From NCBI GenBank assembly GCA_051650305.1, contig JBOFIT010000227.1:1-10616 (forward strand): a stretch of DNA of 10,616 nucleotides. Reading direction: 5' to 3'. The notes beneath the pieces are model-generated. The model saw only the letters and a program-made list of their open reading frames with translations, made no database searches and was not told the origin of the DNA. Position numbers and translations under genes: made by a program. Origin of the DNA: JBOFDK01 sp051650305. GTDB taxonomy: Bacteria; Bacillota; Clostridia; Lachnospirales; Cellulosilyticaceae. Of the stretch, positions 1 through 5,642 are shown in pieces. Each line of letters begins with the position of its first letter. Within the stretch, counting starts at the first letter, position 1.

Positions 1-3
1 AAA

Positions 4-25
4 AAGGGGCTACACAGAGCCCCTT
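4..25 (-). terminator. Intrinsic terminator of the ddl-murI operon
   Basis: An 8-bp stem (4-11 with 18-25, core GGGGC/GCCCC) closes a 6-base loop. On the minus strand it is followed by a run of five T, the usual form of a rho-independent terminator. It lies 17 bases past the murI stop codon. The plus-strand side is also T-rich (TTTTCTTTTGTTTT), so it may stop transcription from both directions. Confidence 0.85.
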
Positions 26-42
26 AGTTTTCTTTTGTTTTA

Positions 43-849
43 TTAATACGCCTCGATCTCCACCATCTCGACTTCCCTCACTGGGTATTCGAGGAAGAGC
101 TGTGCCATACGCTTCATACGTGCTGGGTGGTCACTCACATAGAATTTATAATCTGTATGCCCTGCGCTAGCTTCCATCCCCGTCTTATCTAGCATAACGC
201 CCATGCGTTCTGCTGCTTCTTGTGCTGGATTGATGAGAGTGATGCCTTGTCCCACAACTTCACTGATAGGGCCCGCTAACATTGGATAATGAGTACATCC
301 AAGAATGAGTGAATCGATGCCTTTCTCCACAAGTGGTAGGAGGTATTCTTTGATGACTTCTTTGGTTACGAAATGGTCTGCCCAGCCTTCTTCTACTAAA
401 GGTACAAAAAGCGGACATGCTTTAGGGTATACTTCCAAGTGTGGGTTCTGCTCTTTAAGTAAAGTCGGATACTTCTCACTGGCAATAGTCCCTTCTGTGC
501 CGATGATGCCCACCTTATGATTGCGAGTGGTCTGAAGCGCCATATGTACTCCCGGCTCTACGACCCCGACAATTGGAATATCTGAAAAAGTAGCTCTTAA
601 AGCTTCGATACTATTTGAATTAGCTGTATTACATGCGATAATGATTGCCTTTACGTTTTGTTCTTTTAAGAATCTAATAATCTGTGCTGAGAACTTGGTC
701 ACAGTCTCCTTTGATTTACTTCCATAAGGTACTCTAGCTGTATCACCAAAGTAGATGATTGATTCATCAGGAAGTCTCGTCATGACTTCCTTTACAACAG
801 TTAGGCCCCCTAGCCCTGAGTCAAAAATACCTATCGGTCTATTATCCAT
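43..849 (-). CDS. murI: Glutamate racemase
   Basis: Cytoplasmic, cofactor-independent racemase that converts L-glutamate to D-glutamate for the peptidoglycan stem peptide. The 268 residues match the family's usual length. The N-terminal signature FDSGLGG is at residues 9-15. Both catalytic cysteines are visible, C73 in ACNT (72-75) and C185 in GCTHYP (184-189), so the enzyme should be active. YFGDTARVPYG (33-43) and the VVEPG segment (96-100) are further family blocks. The ATG at 849 is supported by the ribosome binding site AAGGAG (857-862) seven bases upstream. The gene follows ddl by 24 bases on the same strand and has no promoter of its own that I can see, so it is the second gene of a two-gene wall-precursor operon. 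A hairpin at 865-890 lies just before its ribosome binding site. Confidence 0.97.
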   Translation of the reverse strand: MDNRPIGIFDSGLGGLTVVKEVMTRLPDESIIYFGDTARVPYGSKSKETVTKFSAQIIRFLKEQNVKAIIIACNTANSNSIEALRATFSDIPIVGVVEPGVHMALQTTRNHKVGIIGTEGTIASEKYPTLLKEQNPHLEVYPKACPLFVPLVEEGWADHFVTKEVIKEYLLPLVEKGIDSLILGCTHYPMLAGPISEVVGQGITLINPAQEAAERMGVMLDKTGMEASAGHTDYKFYVSDHPARMKRMAQLFLEYPVREVEMVEIEAY

Positions 850-864
850 CGTTTTTCTCCTTAT

Positions 865-890
865 AACTTGCTTCTATAAAGAAGCAAGTT
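865..890 (-). promoter_or_regulatory. Intercistronic hairpin between ddl and murI
   Basis: A perfect inverted repeat of 11 bp (865-875 with 880-890, core AACTTGCTTC/GAAGCAAGTT) with a 4-base loop. It covers the last codons and the TAG stop (874-876) of ddl. On the minus strand it ends only two bases before the murI Shine-Dalgarno sequence (857-862). There is no T-run after it, so it does not look like a terminator. By inference it could stabilise or mark a cleavage point in the ddl-murI transcript, or couple murI translation to ribosomes finishing ddl. Confidence 0.6.
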
Positions 891-1917
891 CGATAAGTTT
901 TGTAATAAGCTCCCCAAGCTCCACACCTGCTGCCTTCCAAAGCATTGGGTACATACTGATTGATGTAAAGCCAGGAAGTGTATTGATCTCATTAAAGATA
1001 ATGCCGCCGTCTTCCTTCACGAAGAAGTCTACACGTGAAATGCCTTTACCTTCTACTGCTTGGAAAACGTCTTTTGCATACTGACGAATCTGCTCTTTCG
1101 TCTCTTGTGGTAAATCTGCATCCACCACTGTCTTAGACTCCGCGTTATTGTACTTGGCATCGAAATCATAAAACTCTGCTGCTGCTAAAATCTCCCCTAC
1201 GCCAGATACCTGCACTTCACCATTACCTAGAACTGCTGTCTCTACTTCACGTCCAATGATGGTTTCTTCTACGAGGATTTTCTTATCATGCTTAGCAGCC
1301 TCACGAAGGCCTGCTATAAGTTCTTCTTTATTTTTCGCTTTTGAGATACCTACTGATGAGCCTGCATTGGCTGGCTTGATGAAGTATGGATATGGGAAGG
1401 CTGCTTCCACACGTGCCACTGCTGCTTCAGGATTCTCAAGTTCACTTGCATAAACTAAGACGAAATCTGCTTGTGGTACACTTTTTTCTTTAACCGCTAT
1501 TTTTGTGAAGCCTTTGTCCATAGATACTGCTGATGCAAGTACGCCACAGCCTACATAAGGAATCTGTGCTAATTGGCAAAGTCCTTGAATCGTACCATCT
1601 TCCCCATTACGACCATGAAGCACTGGAAATACTTTATCTATCTTGATGTACACTGGTTCTTCACGAAGAAGTACGAGACTATGCATCGTCGCATCTGGAC
1701 TAAGAATGGCTGGTGTGCCTACTTCATCCCATCTATTCTCTGTAAAATCCACATTATTTCCTGTATAAAGAAGCCACTTGCCTTCTTTTGTAATACCTAC
1801 TGGATACACTTCGAATTTCTCATGATCTATGTTATTTATAATCGTTGTTACTGACTTAAGTGATACTTCATGCTCGGATGATTGTCCCCCAAATAGAAGT
1901 AATATATTTTCTTTCAT
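874..1917 (-). CDS. ddl: D-alanine--D-alanine ligase
   Basis: ATP-grasp enzyme of the cytoplasm that joins two D-alanines to make the dipeptide added by MurF to the peptidoglycan precursor. The 347 residues are normal for the family. The N-terminal motif GGQSSEHEVS is at 10-19, with the substrate-contacting glutamate E15. HGRNGEDG is at 101-108, the ATP-binding segment KPANAGSSVGIS at 181-192, and the omega-loop block FYDFDAKY at 249-256. The metal- and substrate-binding block NEINTLPGFT is at 309-318. The tyrosines in the omega loop fit D-Ala-D-Ala rather than the D-Ala-D-Lac ligases of the VanA type, an inference from family knowledge. The start ATG is preceded by GGAAGGAG (1929-1936) at 11 bases. 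It is the first gene of an operon with murI, read from a promoter at 1975-2003. Confidence 0.97.
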   Translation of the reverse strand: MKENILLLFGGQSSEHEVSLKSVTTIINNIDHEKFEVYPVGITKEGKWLLYTGNNVDFTENRWDEVGTPAILSPDATMHSLVLLREEPVYIKIDKVFPVLHGRNGEDGTIQGLCQLAQIPYVGCGVLASAVSMDKGFTKIAVKEKSVPQADFVLVYASELENPEAAVARVEAAFPYPYFIKPANAGSSVGISKAKNKEELIAGLREAAKHDKKILVEETIIGREVETAVLGNGEVQVSGVGEILAAAEFYDFDAKYNNAESKTVVDADLPQETKEQIRQYAKDVFQAVEGKGISRVDFFVKEDGGIIFNEINTLPGFTSISMYPMLWKAAGVELGELITKLIELASL

Positions 1918-1974
1918 AAAATTTCTGTCTCCTTCCGCATCGTATGGAATACTTATGATTCCTTAGCTACACTT

Positions 1975-2003
1975 ATTTTAGTACTTTTACTATGATTATT
2001 CAA
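1975..2003 (-). promoter_or_regulatory. Sigma-A-like promoter of ddl-murI
   Basis: On the minus strand a -35 box TTGAAT (1998-2003) and a -10 box TAAAAT (1975-1980) are separated by the ideal 17 bases. Transcription would start near 1968 and give a leader of about 50 bases before the ddl ATG. No riboswitch or T-box fold is evident in so short a leader. Confidence 0.65.
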
Positions 2004-2010
2004 GTAGACT

Positions 2011-2033
2011 TACAATACTTCGCTACAATGCTT
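2011..2033 (-). repeat. Two 10-bp direct repeats upstream of the ddl promoter
   Basis: TACAATACTT (2011-2020) and TACAATGCTT (2024-2033) match at 9 of 10 bases, with CGC between them, giving a 13-bp period on the plus strand. On the transcribed minus strand they lie 7 bases upstream of the -35 box of the ddl promoter. A pair of direct repeats in that place could bind a regulator, but it could also be chance in AT-rich DNA. Confidence 0.35.
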
Positions 2034-2049
2034 TGCATCTATGTTTATT

Positions 2050-2079
2050 ATTATATAGGTAAAACTTGTAAATTGTTAC
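2050..2079 (-). promoter_or_regulatory. Possible second, upstream promoter of ddl
   Basis: A perfect -10 box TATAAT (2050-2055, minus strand) has an 18-base spacer to GTAACA (2074-2079), a 4 of 6 match to the -35 consensus. It would start about 75 bases upstream of the other ddl promoter and just after the spoIIR terminator. The weak -35 and the AT-rich setting make this tentative. Confidence 0.35.
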
Positions 2080-2092
2080 TTGTTTATACCAC

Positions 2093-2118
2093 AAAAAAGG
2101 TAGGCATCACGCCTACCT
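2093..2118 (-). terminator. Intrinsic terminator of spoIIR, overlapping its stop codon
   Basis: An 8-bp stem (2098-2105 with 2111-2118, core GGTAGGC/GCCTACC) closes a 5-base loop. On the minus strand it runs straight into six T (2093-2098). The TAG stop of spoIIR (2113-2115) and its last arginine codon lie inside the 5' arm of the stem, so the ribosome finishing spoIIR would cover the terminator arm. Confidence 0.85.
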
Positions 2119-2772
2119 ATTAAACCACTCTATTAATTTAAATCGAATCTCAAAAGGCTTTTCTGCTTGAAACGCCACAATCTCATACTGTTCTTCTGTG
2201 AGGTTCGCCTTTAGTTCTTCCTTGCCTTCTAGAGGTACGACACCAGTTGCCGCATCCACATAGCATAGTGGTGGATACATCACACACCACCAATTCTTAC
2301 CGGCACCTTCTCCGATGATGATACGGCATGCCTCGTAATTTCCTGCTGGAAAGACCACATCTCCATACGCCTTCGTTGGAAAATCCTCATGGGTTAATTC
2401 ACTGTACACACTATAAGTCTTTCCCCAGTTCCCTATAACCGTAGCTGCTACTTCATTGATCTCATCTAAATGCTCAGTAATACGCACTCTAGTCTCTTCG
2501 ATACTTGGCGAATCTTTAAGGATAGGTTCCATATATAGTAGCACTGCATCTCTTACATTTTCCTTAAGTAACTGGTCTTCCTGTGTATCGCTATTGGCAA
2601 TAACGTGGAAACGTACCACTTGCTCACTGAGTTCCTCTGACATGGTGTAAGCATAGTCTTGCAATCCTAAGAAAGCATAGGCTGCTATAAATAATACAAC
2701 ACTTGATATGTAAACGGTCTCTAACCAATACTTGCTTGTAAACTTTGAAAATCTATCTATTAAACGGCTCAT
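2113..2772 (-). CDS. spoIIR: Stage II sporulation protein R
   Basis: SpoIIR is made in the forespore, is exported to the intermembrane space and triggers the SpoIIGA protease in the mother cell, which processes pro-sigma-E. The protein has 219 residues. A short basic N-terminus is followed by one membrane or signal segment at about 19-37. The extracytoplasmic domain carries the family blocks VRFHVIANSD (53-62) and GNYEACRIIIGEGAGKNWWC (144-163), followed by VMYPPLCYVD (164-173). The start ATG has a G-rich binding site, GGGGGTG (2778-2784), five bases upstream. The gene stands alone: it has its own sigma-F-like promoter (2810-2839) and terminator. This fits the forespore-specific control known in Bacillus subtilis. 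SpoIIR function is well supported by the conserved blocks; regulation here is inferred. Confidence 0.95.
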   Translation of the reverse strand: MSRLIDRFSKFTSKYWLETVYISSVVLFIAAYAFLGLQDYAYTMSEELSEQVVRFHVIANSDTQEDQLLKENVRDAVLLYMEPILKDSPSIEETRVRITEHLDEINEVAATVIGNWGKTYSVYSELTHEDFPTKAYGDVVFPAGNYEACRIIIGEGAGKNWWCVMYPPLCYVDAATGVVPLEGKEELKANLTEEQYEIVAFQAEKPFEIRFKLIEWFNR

Positions 2773-2809
2773 AAGAGCACCCCCATTTATCTTCTGTAAG
2801 TGATAATAG

Positions 2810-2839
2810 AAGTATTGCCTACCGTATTTTTATTATACA
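2810..2839 (-). promoter_or_regulatory. Sigma-F-type forespore promoter of spoIIR
   Basis: On the minus strand the -10 element GGCAATACTT (2810-2819) fits every fixed position of the sigma-F consensus GGnRAnAmTw. TGTATA (2834-2839) lies 14 bases upstream and fits the -35 consensus wGyATA. The usual spacer is about 15 bases. The predicted start, near 2803, gives a leader of about 30 bases. Sigma-F control of spoIIR is established in Bacillus subtilis; here it is inferred from sequence. Sigma-G recognises similar sites and cannot be excluded. Confidence 0.65.
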
Positions 2840-2948
2840 TATGTTTAGAATTATTTTTACTTTCACAATTTCTGTGCACATTTACCAATAACTCGTCTAT
2901 GTAATTTATTTAATTTTAAATATAATACAGTTAAATTATATATTTTTA

Positions 2949-2976
2949 TTGAATTTTATTTAAAATTAGTTATAAT
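2949..2976 (+). promoter_or_regulatory. Sigma-A-like promoter of the 101-residue gene
   Basis: TTGAAT (2949-2954) and a perfect TATAAT (2971-2976) are 16 bases apart. Transcription would begin near 2983, about 40 bases before the ATG. The surrounding DNA is very AT-rich, like an UP element, but this also raises the chance of false matches. Confidence 0.6.
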
Positions 2977-3021
2977 TAAGTAAAGTATCTTTATATTATT
3001 TTATTTCGGGGGTAGTTAACT

Positions 3022-3327
3022 ATGTATCGACTAAATGCAAGCACAAAAAAATGTTCACTTGATGCCATTAATGAATTAAGATGTGACAATCAACTTGTAC
3101 TTTACACATCTAGCTACGGCAGTAAAACAGGTACAAATGGCCTTGGCCTTGAAGTTGTCATCGAAGATGGGGTTGTGGTTTCTAAAGGTTCCAATGATAA
3201 TGTCATTCCAACAGAAGGCATGGTTCTCTCAGGTGCTGGCCTTGCAAAAGACTGGATCAACGAATGTGTTCCTGTGGGCACAAAAGTTGTTTACCATGAA
3301 AGTGATATGTCTATCGAATTATTATAA
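3022..3327 (+). CDS. Small conserved-looking protein of unknown function
   Basis: A 101-residue protein with no signal peptide or membrane segment, so probably cytoplasmic. It has three cysteines (C11, C21, C82) with no metal-binding spacing. The core, with LVLYTSSYGSKTGTNGLGLE (26-45), IEDGVVVSKG (47-56) and IPTEGMVLSGAG (62-73), then a helix with W78, reads as a small beta-rich domain. From memory this pattern (TGTN-G-EVV, IP--G-VLSG-G, -W-) resembles a segment near the N-terminus of secreted phosphodiester glycosidase-like and glycosyl hydrolase-like proteins. If so, this is a stand-alone copy without the catalytic part. I assign no function. The ATG is preceded by GGGGGT (3008-3013), about nine bases upstream. 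It has its own promoter and terminator and is a single-gene unit, divergent from spoIIR. Confidence 0.8.
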   Translation: MYRLNASTKKCSLDAINELRCDNQLVLYTSSYGSKTGTNGLGLEVVIEDGVVVSKGSNDNVIPTEGMVLSGAGLAKDWINECVPVGTKVVYHESDMSIELL

Positions 3328-3336
3328 ACAAAAGCA

Positions 3337-3368
3337 AAATGCTACCTTCTAGGAGGTAGCATTTTTTT
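3337..3368 (+). terminator. Intrinsic terminator of the 101-residue gene
   Basis: A perfect 11-bp stem (3337-3347 with 3354-3364, core GCTACCT/AGGTAGC) closes a 6-base loop and leads into seven T (3362-3368). It starts nine bases after the TAA stop. It should insulate the next gene, whose promoter begins at 3387. Confidence 0.92.
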
Positions 3369-3386
3369 GTATAAAATTGTTATTTT

Positions 3387-3416
3387 TTGTACTTTAATCT
3401 ACATTTATGGTATAAT
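3387..3416 (+). promoter_or_regulatory. Sigma-A-like promoter of the plus-strand chemoreceptor
   Basis: TTGTAC (3387-3392) and a perfect TATAAT (3411-3416) are separated by 18 bases, giving a start near 3423 and a leader of about 35 bases. I looked for the motility sigma-D pattern (TAAA, then GCCGATAA) and did not find it, so expression need not follow the flagellar regulon. Confidence 0.6.
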
Positions 3417-3457
3417 TAGGGTGATATGTTAACTATTTTCTCAGGGGGAATCACATC

Positions 3458-5581
3458 ATGTTACTTAAAAAGGGGTCAAAAAAACTACGTCTACCGACCA
3501 CAAGGAAACCTTTGCGTTTCAAAAGCTTAAAAAAGCTTCCACTACCTAATTGGCGAAACCTTCGTCTCAGCCATCAACTTGTGGCACTTTTTCTAGTCTT
3601 AAGTATCTCACCATGTCTTATTTTACTTTCTATTCTGAACACTAAAACTGAGGCTGCTATGCGTACTTCCGTAGGCATGTACTCGCAAAAAATCGTGGAT
3701 CAAGTTATCTTTAACTTAGATCACGCCATCACATCAGCAAATATGGGCGTTGCTAAAGTATCAACCAACAATATCATTATCAACTTCTTGATACAGGATT
3801 TCTCTAAGAATTATAATAAGTTTCAACCTGTATCTAAAGAAATGGAGGATTTCATAAGTAACTTCCTCCTATCCGATCCTTATGTGGATGCCACAGCACT
3901 TATAAACGACAGTGGATTATGTGTCTACAACAAAGTTATCGGCAATGATTTTACTCGTACCATGGATCTTCTGGTATCTGACGACTTCTTAGCTTCTCCT
4001 ACTTACAAAGAAATCACAGATAGCAATCGCATCATATGGTTCGCCGTTAAAGATGATGCAAATCAAATAAATGACATTCTTCTAGCAAAGAAACTAACAC
4101 GCTCCGTGACGGGGTATTTCAGAGTGAAGAAAACTTTCTTCGAAGAACTTATTAAGACTTCCAGTATTGATACCACCATTCCACTTATGGTAGTGGATAG
4201 CAATCACCAAATTATACTCTCCAATCAGCCTGGGGGTAGCGGTGCTTCTCTAAGCGAAAACATACGCGAGCTTTTATCACTTCCGGAAGTTGCTGAATCT
4301 AAAAATTATACCAATATTACTAAGTATCAAACCTTATTCAGTACAGGGTCTACTATTAACGACTGGCGTGTCATTATGGATGCACCACTAAGTATTCTTA
4401 TGAAGGAATTGACAGATGCTAACGCACAACTCATAGCCATCCTTTCCTTTACCCTACTCTTAATCTTATGTGTAAGTATTCTTCTAGGTCGTAACCTCAG
4501 CAAATCTCTGACACAACTTTCGGGCTATATGGGACGCGTGGAAAAGGGCGAACTTCATTTAGAAGATGAGATTCATACTTCACTCAAACTTACAAACAAA
4601 GAAACTGCTCAGCTTGCACACGGCTTCGCAAAGATGCTTAACCATCTTAATACCCTTATCTCTGATGCCAAAGGTGCAACCGAGAAAGTACATAGCCATA
4701 CAAGCACCTTACAAGCTGTAGCCACAAATACTGCTTCGTCTGCACTCCAAGTTCAACAAGCAATCGATGGCATCGCCATGGGTGCTCAAGATCAAACCGC
4801 ACAAATCGAAAGTTCTATCAGTCTTATGGATACACTTTCTACCCATATCGACCAAGTAGGCACCATGCTCATAGATGTGAAAAACGCTTCCATGGATACT
4901 ATGACGCGAAGCACTTCTACTAGCCAACAGCTAGACTACTTAACGACACAGACAAAAGAAACCATCAGTATCACACAGATGATTTATGAACACGTGAAAA
5001 ATCTCGGTGACGAGGCAAGTAATATTAATCACATTATCTCCCTTATCACCAATATTAATAAACAGACGAATCTACTGTCTCTCAATGCTTCTATCGAAGC
5101 TGCAAGAGCTGGTGAGGCAGGACGTGGGTTCGCAGTGGTTGCCGATGAAGTACGTCAGCTTTCTGCTCAAATTGAGGCTTCTGTAAGCACTATCCAGCAT
5201 ACCCTTTCTCGTATTCAAGAGAAAAAAGACCTTACCTTAGGAGAAATGGATAAAGCCCTCGCCTTATTTGACCAGCAGCTTCCTATCGTCACTACGACTA
5301 CTGAGGCTTTTACCTCTATACAACATCAAATGTCTGATGTAGATGCTCAAATTCAGCAAGCTAATGCCCTCCTGCTAGAGATTCAGCACCAAAAAGATAC
5401 TATCTACGGCAATATGGATGAAATCTCTGAGATTATCCAAAACGCTGCAAGTATTTCTGAAGAAGTAAGTGCTGAAAGTTCTGAGCAGTCCACCTTTGCT
5501 CAGAAACTCAATGAACTTTCTGGACAGCTTGCCGAAGTCGTTGATGAACTTCAAGACACCTATAAGCAATTTAATATCTAA
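3458..5581 (+). CDS. Methyl-accepting chemotaxis protein with dCache-like sensor
   Basis: Transmembrane chemoreceptor that would control CheA kinase through CheW. Order of parts in the 707 residues: a cytoplasmic N-terminal tail (1-38) with 13 Lys/Arg and no acidic residue; first membrane helix (about 39-60); extracellular sensor of about 260 residues (61-323) with mixed helix and strand pattern like a double Cache domain; second membrane helix (about 324-343); HAMP linker (about 344-400); long coiled-coil signalling domain to the end. The conserved hairpin tip is at 535-569, with SLNASIEAARAGE at 541-553 and GRGFAVVADEVRQLS at 555-569. Counting from this tip, both arms are 28 residues longer than those of E. 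coli Tsr as I remember it, which is the 44-heptad class common in Firmicutes. There is no C-terminal CheR-docking pentapeptide. The ATG is supported by AGGGGGAA (3443-3450). Ligand unknown. Confidence 0.93.
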   Translation: MLLKKGSKKLRLPTTRKPLRFKSLKKLPLPNWRNLRLSHQLVALFLVLSISPCLILLSILNTKTEAAMRTSVGMYSQKIVDQVIFNLDHAITSANMGVAKVSTNNIIINFLIQDFSKNYNKFQPVSKEMEDFISNFLLSDPYVDATALINDSGLCVYNKVIGNDFTRTMDLLVSDDFLASPTYKEITDSNRIIWFAVKDDANQINDILLAKKLTRSVTGYFRVKKTFFEELIKTSSIDTTIPLMVVDSNHQIILSNQPGGSGASLSENIRELLSLPEVAESKNYTNITKYQTLFSTGSTINDWRVIMDAPLSILMKELTDANAQLIAILSFTLLLILCVSILLGRNLSKSLTQLSGYMGRVEKGELHLEDEIHTSLKLTNKETAQLAHGFAKMLNHLNTLISDAKGATEKVHSHTSTLQAVATNTASSALQVQQAIDGIAMGAQDQTAQIESSISLMDTLSTHIDQVGTMLIDVKNASMDTMTRSTSTSQQLDYLTTQTKETISITQMIYEHVKNLGDEASNINHIISLITNINKQTNLLSLNASIEAARAGEAGRGFAVVADEVRQLSAQIEASVSTIQHTLSRIQEKKDLTLGEMDKALALFDQQLPIVTTTTEAFTSIQHQMSDVDAQIQQANALLLEIQHQKDTIYGNMDEISEIIQNAASISEEVSAESSEQSTFAQKLNELSGQLAEVVDELQDTYKQFNI

Positions 5582-5584
5582 AAG

Positions 5585-5632
5585 AAAAGTGCTATCACAC
5601 TTGGCGTTACGCCTCTTGTGATAGCACTTTTT
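5585..5632. terminator. Bidirectional terminator shared by the two chemoreceptor genes
   Basis: A 15-bp perfect stem (5585-5599 with 5617-5631) contains a second small stem, GGCG TTA CGCC (5603-5613), above a 3/3 internal loop. Five T follow on the plus strand and TTTT-C-TTT on the minus strand. It lies between the stop codons of the convergent genes (5581 and 5643), so it can end both transcripts. Confidence 0.9.
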
Positions 5633-5642
5633 ACTTGGCTAT

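Noticed and set aside
755..1854. Open reading frames on the plus strand inside murI and ddl
   Set aside because: They lie opposite strongly conserved enzyme genes, have no good ribosome binding sites and encode low-complexity or Ser-rich products typical of antisense shadows.
1918..1968. Riboswitch or T-box leader upstream of ddl
   Set aside because: The predicted leader is only about 50 bases and I see no terminator hairpin, T-box motif or known aptamer core in it.
2873..2880. TGTGCACA palindrome upstream of spoIIR as an operator
   Set aside because: It is only 8 bp, stands alone about 35 bases upstream of the -35 element, and such short palindromes are expected by chance.
3083..3352. An 89-residue frame overlapping the 101-residue gene in another frame
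   Set aside because: It lacks a ribosome binding site and runs into the terminator stem; the 101-residue frame fits the promoter, binding site and terminator.
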